Assembly: GCF_014066305.1 (NCBI RefSeq)
Contig: NW_023501077.1
Location: 357,001-421,000 of the forward strand
Origin: Letharia columbiana
Taxonomy: Eukaryota > Ascomycota > Lecanoromycetes > Lecanorales > Parmeliaceae
Direction of reading: 5' to 3'
DNA length: 64,000 nucleotides
Of the stretch, positions 10,086 to 20,994 are shown one piece after another. The notes beneath the pieces were generated by a model, which was not told where the DNA came from, made no database searches, and worked only from the letters and a program-made list of their open reading frames with translations. How positions within the stretch are numbered: the first letter of the stretch is position 1; each line of letters starts with the position of its first letter. A program made the translations under genes and the position numbers.

Positions 10086-11943
10086 TATAATAATAATATA
10101 TTAATATACTTAATTTTATACTTTTTAATAATTATAATATAACTAATAATTAAAATATCGACTTTCTTTACTTTCTTAATTAGTTTCTTCTTAAATATAA
10201 ATATATTTATTCGCTATCGCGATCTCTTAATATTTTTATTTTAATTAAATTTATTCTTTATTTTTTATTTTAATTAAGAGTTTAATTATCGTCTAATTAA
10301 TTTATATTAAAACTTTTTAATATCGCTATTATTATTAATATTTAATATTTATTATAATAAATTATTAAACTTAGTCTTTTTTATTTTAATTATTATAAAA
10401 AGATAAATTAATAGATATATATAAAAGAATTAGAGGGTTTATATAAATATTTATAAATATTAAGCTATTCTTAGTTTTAATTAAAGCTCGTTTTATTAAA
10501 AAATACGTTAATTCTAGTAAGTATCGATATTAGAAATAAAGAGGATATATATTATACGCTATTTTAAGTATATTATTATAAAGTTTAATTTAAAGAATAA
10601 TTATTTTTATAAAGATAGTAAGACTTAAAAATAAAAAAGTAAGAATAAAATATATAAAAATTTTAATAAGTTATAGTAGTTTAGCGTTAGCTAAATTAAA
10701 TAAAAATAATTATTTATTAACTCGCTCTTTTAAATCTTTTATCTTTTAATTTATATAAACTATAATAATAATTATAATTATTATAAAAATAGCTAAGATT
10801 ATATTAGATAATAGTACTTAATAAATATAATTCGCTTAAATTTAAATCTTTAAAATTAAAAAGAAAATATTTTATTAATATCTAATTTAAGCTAGATAAT
10901 TTAAAATAATTTAAAAATTTAATACGCGTAATAGATATCTAAGCTTTTCTTCCCCTCTTCTTTCTCTCTAAAACTTTTTTTTTTATATTAATTCTTCTTA
11001 TTATTAGACTATCTTCTTTATATATTAAATTTCTATTTAAATAATCTAATATTATTATAATAATATTAAAAATATAACGTAGCTATTAAGCTATATATTT
11101 ATTTTTTATCTTTTAATAACTTTAAATTAATATATAAATAGATTACGCGAAGAGCTTAATTTATATATACTTAATCTATTATTAATAACTTTTTAAAAAA
11201 GTTAATATTATTCTAGAGTATTAAGCGTAGTATTAAAGTAAAATCTTTATTAAATATTATTATTACTTTAATCGCTATCGTTATTATTTTAATAGATATT
11301 ATTTTTACTTTAATAGATATTATCTTTACTTTAGTAATATTAAAGCGTTAATAAAAACTAGATAATATATTCTTTTAATTATTATTATATTTATTATATA
11401 TAATTAACGCGAGCTATAGCTTAAGCTTTATATAAGATTTATTATTATTAAAAATTAATTAATTTTATAATTCTAAAGCTTCTCTTTTAATATTTAATTC
11501 GTTAAATTATATTTAATTAAGATTTATTAAAACGCTATTATATTTAAAGATTCGCTTTTAAAGTATTATATAAGATAATAAAAATCTTTCTAATTCGTTA
11601 ATTTAAGAGTAAATCTTTTATTATTATACTTTATAATTAGCTTTTATAATTTCTATTTAAATAGATATTTATCTTTATATAATATATAAAAAGTAAATTA
11701 TATTATAAAAAAAGAATTTAAATCTTATAATAATCTTAGCTAAGTCGTTTAAAAGAGGAAAAAAAAATATATTTATTTTTAACTATTAAATTAGTTAATT
11801 ATTATAGATATAATTATAAGATATAATTATATATTATTAATTATTTTAGTAATTATAAGAAGCGTAAGAGAAATAAAATTATATAATTAAGTACTTATAA
11901 ACTTTCCTCTTCTAAATATTTATTTTAATTTAGAATTTAATCG

Positions 11944-12168
11944 CTATTTAATTAAAAAAAGAATAAAATATAAAAAGTATATAAAAGTATATTTAATGAT
12001 TCTAGAATAAATTAACGATATCTATAATAATAATTAAAATTAAAAATTAGATATACTTAAATAAGAGATAGCTTTATATTATTTATATAATAATAAAAGT
12101 AATAATTAAGATTAAAATATTAATTTAAATAGCGTAGTTTTCGTAGTAAGCTTTTTATTATTATATAT
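11944..12168 (+). repeat. RIP-mutated dispersed repeat, copy 2, left part
   Basis: Matches 9403 to about 9610, including the shared words ATAAAAGTATATTTAAT, AAGAGATAGCTTTA and GTAGTAAGCTTTTTATTATT. The match stops at the insertion point at 12168. Confidence 0.75.
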
Positions 12169-12490
12169 TAAACGAGTAAAGGCCTATGAATTAAATTCAT
12201 GGAGTTGGATTTTTTATTTTTCTAAGTCAAATGGAGTTGGATTTTTCTAAGTCAAATGGAATTTTAGCCCTAGCCCTAAGTTAAATCGAACTCTAATCGC
12301 TTGCTGTGCGTTTTTGACCTACTTCCACCACTACAAAATTAATTTAATCTATATGATATATAGATATATATGTGCGGAGAGAGGCGCGCTAAGGCCTAAT
12401 GAGGAAGGTGTATCGAGTGTAGAGAATTAATTTATAATAATTGCCTACAAAAAACAGAGAAAGGCCATGTCCTTATGGCAAGAAGTATCG

Positions 12491-12855
12491 AAATACCGGA
12501 AAGAAATGGAGACAACGTGCCAATTAGTGGTGTGAATCCCACAATATCTCCTGCCGCAGTGAAATCTTTCGAATAATGAAATAGCTGTAGACATCGAACG
12601 GTTTCAATTCGTCCAAATATGCATCGTCCGATGTTCCTCCTACAGAGGCCTAATTGACTATGATCATCGCAGTAGATCCTCCTCTTGTGAGCGAAATACC
12701 GGAAAGAAATGGAGACAACGTGCCAATTAGTGGTGTGAATCCCACAATATCTCCTGCCGCAGTGAAATCTTTCGAATAATGAAATAGCTGTAGACATCGG
12801 ACGATTTCAATTCGTCCAAATATGCATCGTTCGATATTCCTCCTGCAGAGGCCCA
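12491..12855. repeat. 203-bp tandem duplication
   Basis: The unit starting AAATACCGGAAAGAAATGG at 12491 restarts at 12694 (period 203 bp) and is nearly identical to about 12855. Several differences are G/A or C/T. A partial third copy of its end appears near 13097-13160. Confidence 0.8.
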
Positions 12856-13600
12856 AGTTATTGCAGTGATGTACCATATTAATGTAGTGGGGATGATAGG
12901 CCAAGTTGCAGTGGTGTTCTCCGCTTGCTGAGTGATGATTTGATGTGGAACCGTGGAGAGCATATGACGTGGGATCTTGGAGAGCTGAGCCGTGTTCTTG
13001 GTGCTGGGGGCCTTGTTGCCGCTTGGTTTCTCCGCAGTGTTCTCCATAGTGTTCTCCGCAGTGTTCTCCGCATTTGCCTGTTGTAGTTCCTCCTCTTGCG
13101 ATATTCCTTCTGCAGAGGCTTAATTAACTGTCATCGTCGCAGTAGATCCTCCTCTTATGACGTTATTGCAGTGATGTACTATATCAATGTAGTGGGGATG
13201 ACAGGCTAAGTTGCAGTGGTGTTCTCCGCTTGCTGAGTGATGATTTGATGTGGAACCGTGGAGAGCATATAACCTGGGATCTTGGAGAGCTGAGCCGTGT
13301 TCTTGACGATGGTGGCCTTGTTACCGCTTGGTTTCTCCGCAGTGTTCTCCGCATTCGCCTGCTGTAGTGACTTCTCTTGCACTGGCTGAGTGGATTGGTG
13401 TGAGACCGTGGAGAGTAGGCCTGTTGTGTCACTGCTGCTGATGACTATCTCCGCAGTGTTCTCCGCAGTGTTCTCCGCATTCGCCTGCTGTCGTGACTTC
13501 TCTTGCCTTGGCTGAGTGGATTGGTGTGAGATCGTGGAGAGTAGGCCTGTTGTGTCACTGCTGCTGATGACTGTCTCCGCAATATTCTCCGCAGTGTTCT
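12854..13600. repeat. Degenerate tandem repeats encoding ENTAE-type units
   Basis: About 145 bp starting near 12854 recurs near 13164 (TTATTGCAGTGATGTAC...). A roughly 123-bp unit (TCTCCGCAGTGTTCTCCGCA, then GGATTGGTGTGAGA and GTAGGCCTGTTGTG) occurs twice between 13330 and 13580. Together they encode the repeated Ala-Glu-Asn-Thr and S/T-rich blocks of the decayed minus-strand frame. Confidence 0.75.
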
Positions 13601-14396
13601 CCGTATTCGCCTGTTGTAGTTCCTCCTCTTGCTCCTCCTCTTATAGAGTATTAGACTAAGTGGTTAGCTGAGTGGCTGACTGAGTGGATGACTGAGTGAC
13701 TGGCTGACGATCTAATTGAGTGGATTACTGAGCTGATAGGGTAGGTAGTGTTGACTAAGCGGCTGGTCGAGTAGTATGTAGGGGAGGACGATAGCTGTGA
13801 ATCCGTTCGGGCTCTTTTTGAGGGCCTTCCAACGCGTTTATGAGCAGTAGTAGGTAGCTGTTGGGCTCGCTTGCGGCCTCGATTGCTAGCAGTAGCGGAT
13901 TCGCGTCAGTAGGGGCTCTAAGAGGCGGGTAAAAGGGGTGTACGTGCCTGAAGCGTTTAGTAACGTTTCCGCGAGGGGTATCGAGGACGATTGTGTTCAT
14001 ATTGGTGGAATTGATAGAATTGGTAGAGTGGTGGAAGAATAATGGTTACACAAACAAACAGGTGGAAGGATTATTATCCGATCCCGGACGCGTTTGGTGT
14101 GACTACCATATTTGAATGTCCATTTAATCCACCAATAGTAGGTCAAACTTCGAAATTTTTACATCGTTAGAAAGCGTAAACTGAGCTCTATAATTTACGA
14201 AATTATGAAGTAACAGCATCCGTAGGGAGCTGGTTATTTCAGAGTGTAAAACTTCTACATACAAATTTTTGATGAGGGAGCTCGGGAGGGCTAGCGGGCT
14301 GACTTAGCCGGTCTAACTAAAGAGCGTAGTAACCCTGAATTTATGATTGGCTGCACATACAAATTCAAGGTTTTGTAGCTCAGCCCTACCTTATTC

Positions 14397-14880
14397 TATT
14401 ATATATACTGATTAAATATATATTAATAAAGATTTATAATTTTATCTTCTAGATATAATTGTATTTAATATTTTAAGATTTTTATAATAGCTTAATATTA
14501 ATTAGTTAATATATTAATATTATTATATCTAAACTATAATAGAGTTTATTATTAAATTTTATATTACACTTTTAAATAGTTTAAAAAATAAAATTTATTT
14601 AATTATTAGCGCGTATAATAAAATTATTTTTAATACTTATATTTTATTTAGCTTTAATATTATTTATACTCTTATAATCTAAGCTCTTATCTTTATCTAT
14701 ATATATAATAATTCGTATAAAAAATAAAACTCTAAACTTTCTCTAAATTACGCTCGCGTATTTTTTTATATAATATTATTAAAATATAAATCTATTTATT
14801 AGAATAATAATTAGACTTAGAAGCTACTTATCGCTTATCTATTATATTTTATCTAATCTACTTAAAAGCTTACTTCTATT
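14397..14880 (+). repeat. RIP-mutated dispersed repeat, copy 2, right part
   Basis: Matches about 9600-10085, including AATAAAGATTTATAATT, AGCGCGTATAATAAAATTAT and TATCGCTTATCTATTATATT. It is the continuation of 11944-12168 across the inserted 2.2 kb element. Confidence 0.75.
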
Positions 14881-17216
14881 TTCTTATTAAATCTATTAAT
14901 TAGATTAAAATCTATATCTTATTTTTATATAAATATCTAATCACGTATTAAATAATATTTTATTATTTAAGATTTTTAAATCTAATCTAACTAAGAAAAG
15001 AATCTATTATATAAAAAATTATAAATCGCGATATATATTTTTATAGCGATAGAGAATTCTAATTATCTTTATAATTATTATTATTTAAAGATAATTATAA
15101 TAGCGAAAAATATTTATATTCTTATTTTTAATCTAGAATTAGAATTATATAACTAACTTATTAAGATTTTAGATTTAAATAATTTATATTTTTATAGAAA
15201 TATTTAGATCGCTTAAATATATTAGTAATATTTTTATATATTAATTTAATATTAATAAGCTTAATAGTTTTTTATATCTTTTTACTCGTCTTATTAAATA
15301 TAAATCTATATTTTATTATATTATAATTCTTAGATTACTATCTAGCCGATTCTAATAATAATATTTATTCTTTTTTATTCTTAAGCGCTTATATTATATA
15401 ATTTCTAAGAATTATATATTTTATTCTAATAAAAAATATATACGAAGAAAGAAAATAGTAAACTTTTTTAAATTTTATAATTTAAGATTTTTTATAAATA
15501 AGTTTAATATAAATAAGATTAATATATAAATAACGAGTCTATTTAAATATAGATTAGAATATTAAAATTAAAATTAATATAAAAAAAAATTTATATTAGT
15601 AAATATTATTTTAGCGATTCTTTTCTAAGAAAATTTTTATAAATTATATAAGACTCTCACGTAATAAGAATAAATATTCTTTTAAGAGTTTATTATATCT
15701 TTGAAAATTCCTAGATATTTAATCTTCTTTCTAATAGATTTAATTATAATTTATTATATTCGTTATTATAGTAAAAAGATATCGATAAATACTTCGATCT
15801 TTTATATTTATATCTTATTTATTAATATTATTTAAGAATTTATATTCTTTAAAAGAAGTTAAAAATTTTTAAATTGCTTAATTTTTTAATTAATAATATT
15901 TAACTATATATCGATAATTATATCTTTATCTTCTTTCTTTATATCGAGTTACTTATCGCGCTTTATATTAATATTCTTAATAAAATCTAGAATTAAAACT
16001 ATATCTAGCGAATTTAATTATTTATAGAATTTATTATCTTCGATATAAAATGTAAAATATTATACGTAAATATTAATTATAATATTAAAAAGATATTAAA
16101 ATAATTATAATAATAATTAGAATTTATAATAAGTATATTAATTATATATAATATATTCGATAATCCCTTTTTTTTATTTTCTTTTTTTCTTAAAAATAAC
16201 TATTTAATATTTTAAAAAAGCTAGAAGTCTTTTTTTAACTATTTATTTCGCTATTATATTTATATTATTCTATTTTCTTAAAATTACTCTTAATAGTTTA
16301 TATATATTTAAACTTACTAAATATTAGCGCGACTTTACTATATTCTTATTTCTAGAATATTTATCTACTATTTTTTATATCTTATTATTATTTAAACTTT
16401 TAAAATATTCTTATTTCTTTAAAGATAATATAATAAGATAAATTAAAGCTATTATCTTTATTAATAGTATTAACTTTTATAATATTAAGAGATAATAAAA
16501 AGTACGTAAATTTACTTATTTAATTAAATTCTTATTTAAAATAATTATAACGATAATTTTCGTATAAAAAGCTTACTATAAGATATTAAAGAATATATTA
16601 TAAAGAATATATTAGTATTATAATAGAAATAATAAAAAAATTTAAATAGAATTATATTACTATAGAAGATAATATAATTAAAAAGAGTATTAGAAAAAAT
16701 TAGAATATAGAGAAATATAAGAACGCGTTAATTAAAAAATAGGCTAGTTTACTAGCGCGTTTTCGCGTTTTTTCGAATTCTTATTTATAAAGAAATTTAA
16801 TACTAATTTTTAATATTATAAAGTTAAATTTTAATCGAATTTTTTTAAATTTAATAATCTAACTAGAATAGTTAAAGATTATTATCGATAATAAACTTTT
16901 CTTAACTTTTATATAATAATAAATATCTATTTTAAGCTTTTAAGAATTTAGATCTAAAAATCTTATAAGATAAGTTTATCTTTTTTTAGATTTTATTTTA
17001 CACTTTTAATTTATTATACGTATTTTCTCTTTTAAAGAATAATTAAAAAGATAATTAGAATATTAATTAAACCGCTTACTTTTAAAATACTATTTATTCT
17101 ATACTTATATTTAAAAAGATATAATAATAAATATAAATACTTCTAATTAAGAATTTTTATTAATAAATTTTTAATTAATTATCTAATTTTTTAATAATAA
17201 AGAAATATTAGATTAA

Positions 17217-17432
17217 TTAGAAGATTTTTAAAGCGATTAATTAGAAAATTCTCGAAGTAGTTAATTAGAAAATTCTAAAGATAATTAGTTAGAAAGTTCT
17301 TAAAGTGATTAATTAGAAAGTTCTAAAGATAATTAATTAGAAAGTTCTAGAAGTAATTAGTTAGAAAGTTCTAAAGATACTTAACTAGAAAGTTCTAAAA
17401 GTAATTAATTACGAAGTTTTAAAAATAATTAA
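17217..17432 (+). repeat. Nine 24-bp tandem units (RIP-mutated coding repeat)
   Basis: Nine consecutive 24-bp units of the type TTAGAAAGTTCTAAAGATAA-TTAA. In the plus-strand frame each reads Leu-Glu-Ser-Ser-Lys/Arg-Asp/Ser-Asn-stop, where the terminal TAA would be CAA (Gln) before RIP. The exact multiple of three and the fixed LESS core suggest an octapeptide repeat in a dead gene. The same frame continues for dozens of codons downstream, interrupted mainly by TAA/TAG. Confidence 0.75.
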
Positions 17433-18659
17433 ATAATAGATTTAAAGAGTAATTTATTAGTAAATTTAATTATATTAGAAAAAGAAGAGATAGACTTTAT
17501 TATAAAAGAAATTAAAAATTAAAAACTTCTAATATATAATAAGAATAATAATATTATAATCTAGCGATAAGTTTTATAATAAATCTATATAAATTTATTA
17601 ATTTTAATATATAAATAATTAGTATAATTAGAAGAAGAAGAGATAACTTTTATAATTTTAATTATTATAATAAAAAGAGTTTAGATATAATCTTCTTTTT
17701 CTAATTATTATTTTAATTATCTAATTTTCTAGATTAAATAAATTTAGAGATATATTAAGAAGAATAAAGAGTTAATATATATATTCGATAACGATATATT
17801 TAGTAATAATAATAATATTCTATTTTAAGATTAGATTACTCTTTAATCTCGAGATATTATTTATAAAGATAGAAATTTTAATAATATATATAGTAAAAAT
17901 ATTAAAATTATAATAGTTAAAGGACGTTTATCTACGCGTAAATTATTAAAAAAGAATAAATATAATAAAAAATTTAAAAAGAGAAGATTTAATATACTTC
18001 TCGCGGCGGTTATAATAGATAAAATAGTATTTTAAATATTATTAATAGTAAAAGTAGCTAGAAAGTTAAGTAATAAGATTTTTAGAAAATTTATTATAAG
18101 TAAAAAAAGTATAAATAAGAGAAAAAACGCCGCTAATTATATATTTAAAGTAAGGAAATTATATAGATTCTACTTAGATAGTAAGTTTAGTCTTATATAT
18201 ACTTTTAATTATCTTTCTAATTATAATCTATTAGCTATTATTCTTCGCGAAATTAAATACTTTTAGAAGTTAACTAAGCTATTAATTTTAAAAGCTTTAT
18301 TTTTAAAACTTATTTAAGAAATTTTGTTAGATATAAGAAATAATATTAAGTATTATTAGTAAAGTTCTATTATTAAAGCGATATAAAAGATAATAGAAGC
18401 TTTTCTAACTAATAATTTTTTAAATAAAACTTTTTATTATTCTTATACGAAATTCGCTAATAATAGAATATAAATATTTAATTATTAATAATTTATAATA
18501 AACGCGTAATATTATAAATTAAGAATATATAGCTTTTATATAGACTTCTAAAATTATTTAATATTAAATTATATATAAGTATAATAATAAGTTAAAAGCT
18601 TATAGTTTAGTTTAAATAAATTATTAAACTATTATAAATAATAGAATAGAAAACTTTAT

Positions 18660-19540
18660 AATTAAATTATCGATTTTCTTAATTTATAATATAATTTTTA
18701 ATTATAATATTACTTATAAGATTATATTTTACTTCGAATTCTAGTTATTTTTAAAATTAATATTATATAATAATATATTTAATTTATAATTTAAAAAATT
18801 TATATTATACTAAAGAATTAATAATTTTTATTATTATAAAATTATTTATATTATAATTATAGTTTTAATATAAATATATATTATATTTTCTTATCTAATT
18901 ATTAATAATTATATATTTTTATAGATTCTTATTATTATTTTAAAAAATAAAAGATTTTATTAAAGTTTATATATATTTAATTATTATATTAATTCTCGAT
19001 TTAGAATTCTAATTATCTTTATAATTAATATTATATAAGATTATTAATTTATAATTCTAAAAAATTATATTATATTAAAAAATTAAAATAAGTTATTATT
19101 ATAAAATTATTTATATTATAATAATAGTTTTAATATAGAAGTATATTTATTATACTTACTTATTTAATTAATAAATACTATATTTATATAATAGATTCTT
19201 ATTATTATCTTAGAAAATAAAAGATTTTAATTAAAATCTATTAGATATTTATTTATTATATTAATCTTAGATTTATATTCGACTTAGAATTTTAATTATC
19301 TTTATAATTAATACTATATAAAATATTTAATTTATACTTTTAAAAAATTATATTATATTAAAAATTATATTCTATTAAATTATAAAAAGAATTTATTATT
19401 ATAAAATTATAAGTATTATAAGTATAGTTTAAATATCTTATTTTCTTATTTAATTAATAAGTATTATATTTAATAATAGATTTTTATTATCATCTTAAAA
19501 ACTAAAAGATTCTATTAAAATCTATAAGATATTATATTTT
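18660..19540 (+). repeat. About three tandem units of 270-290 bp, RIP-mutated
   Basis: The landmark AGATTCTTATTATTATTTT, followed by an AAAAGATT word, recurs near 18924, 19194 and 19481. In between, the ATTATCTTTATAATTAATA-type landmark also repeats. The copies differ at many C/T and A/G positions. Confidence 0.55.
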
Positions 19541-20005
19541 TTACGAGTAAAGGCCTATAAATTAAATTTATAATTATTTTTTTAATTAAGACTATTAAGT
19601 AAATAGATGAGCGATCTTTAATAAGCGAACTTTAATAAGCGAGCTATTTAACTATCGAGTGAACTTTAATAAGTAATATTTAAATTCCTTACGCTTTAAT
19701 AATTATTAGATTAAATTTAGAAATTCTTTTTTTATCTAAAAGTTCTTATTTCGTTCTATAATTTTAGAAAGAAATCTTAAAATTTTAATAGAAAATAAAA
19801 AAGTTATTCTAAAATTAAATAATATATATCTATTTTTTAATTAGAGTTATCTAGTTATATTTTTTATATAATTATAAATATTAATTTATTTACTCGCGAT
19901 AATTTAATTAGTCTAATTAAAGAGCGTAGTAATTCTAAATTTATAATTAATTATATATATAAATTTAAGATTTTTAAGCTTAACTCTATTTTATTTTATT
20001 TTATA
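19541..20005 (+). mobile_element. Short RIP-mutated relative of the 2.2 kb insertion element
   Basis: Begins ACGAGTAAAGGCCTATAAAT, matching 12173 onwards with G-to-A changes. It ends with GTCTAATTAAAGAGCGTAGT and the following sequence, matching 14313-14396. Only about 465 bp separate the two ends, so this is an internally deleted or non-autonomous copy. Unlike the 12.2 kb copy it is fully RIP-mutated. Confidence 0.65.
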
Positions 20006-20900
20006 TATTAATAGAATTAATTATTAATCGCTAATTAACTTATTAGTATATAATTAAGCTCGCGAACTTTTTTAAGATTTAAACTTAAATTTTCTTTAAA
20101 AATTTTATTATATCTATTTTATTCTTCTTTATTTAAAAATCTTATAATTTTATAATATTAATTATTATTTTAAATTTTACGCGAGCGTTATAAATAAAAA
20201 TAAAAACGATAAACTTTTTATATACTACTTCTTCTTTTTTTTTTTTTTCTTTTATTTATTATAATATTATAATAATTAGAAAGATAATTAGAAAGATACT
20301 TAGAAGTTATATCTTATTTTCTTCTTATAGAATATCTTTTAAATATTATTATTTATAGGTCTAGTAAATATATATACTATAAAATTAACGTAATAGTAAT
20401 TTTATATAGCGAGAAGATAAATAATAATAGAATTATAAATAATCTATTATTAAAAGTAAAAGATAAGATCCTTTATTATTATAAAGTAAAATTAAATTTA
20501 TAATTTTAATTATATATATAGAAGTGAATAATATAAATAATCTTTAGTGAATACTTCGCGATAATAATCTTTTAGCTAAATTTTTCTTATTTCTATTATT
20601 ATTAAGATCTTATAGTTATCTAATTAATACTAAAAATCGTAAATATAAAGCGATAGAAGAGCTCTTATAGAATTCTTATATTATTAAATCTTATTAATAT
20701 ATAATAACTCTCGAAGTATATAACTTATTTAAAGTTTAATTATAAAAAGTATATAATATTAATCTTAATATAATATTAATTATAAGAGATAAAGTTAAAA
20801 ATATAAATAGATTTAAAAGTGTAAATTTAAAGAAATAGAAAAAGATATTATAAGAGATTAAAGATATATATTTTTATAAATAATAAGATTAATTATATTA

Positions 20901-20994
20901 TAGTATTATTAGAATCGATATAGATATAATATTAATATAGGTATATTAAATAAGATAACTAAGATATCGAATTATATAGATGAAAAGAAGATAT
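20901..20994 (-). repeat. Putative 3' LTR of the Ty3/gypsy element
   Basis: Direct repeat partner of 27741-27832 (shared core ATCGATATAGATATAATATT through GATAACTAAGATATCGAA). At about 93 bp it is short for an LTR, so it may be only the conserved part. Confidence 0.6.

Larger units (their letters stand above)
12432..14000 (-). pseudogene. Decayed repeat-rich gene inside the 2.2 kb insertion
   Basis: From an ATG at 14000 a single minus-strand frame can be followed about 800 bp, to roughly 13190. It is interrupted only by TAA/TAG at 13755, 13725, 13656 and 13641, and by a TAG near 13214. All these stops are explicable as CAA, CAG or TGG changed by RIP. The product has an N-terminal segment of about 80 residues (MNTIVLDTPRGNVTKRFRH...), a Ser/Thr/Gln-rich linker, and then repeated ENTAE-type units with SSSDTTGLLST and KNTAQLSKIP blocks. 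A frame change near 13100 leads into a second copy, an open frame at 12727-13047 that retains Trp where the first copy has TAG. No known family is recognised. It may be the element's own gene or a captured host gene. Confidence 0.5.
12169..14396. mobile_element. 2.2 kb lightly mutated insertion element nested in a RIP repeat
   Basis: Base composition switches to normal at 12170 and back near 14396. The flanking sequences are the two halves of one repeat that is continuous at 9403-10085, so this is an insertion. The 10-bp string TATTATATAT is present at both edges (12159-12168 and 14397-14406), consistent with a target-site duplication, although the AT background weakens this. The left end begins TAAACGAGTAAAGGCCTATG and the right end finishes CAGCCCTACCTTATTC; no clear terminal inverted repeat is visible. 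Both ends recur, heavily mutated, at 19541-20005, so it is a multi-copy family. Inside are tandem repeats and a decayed minus-strand reading frame. Confidence 0.7.

Noticed and set aside
12264..12279. Telomere-like CCCTAGCCCTAA string
   Set aside because: Only two imperfect units within an inserted element; no array, so not a telomere or a telomeric relic.
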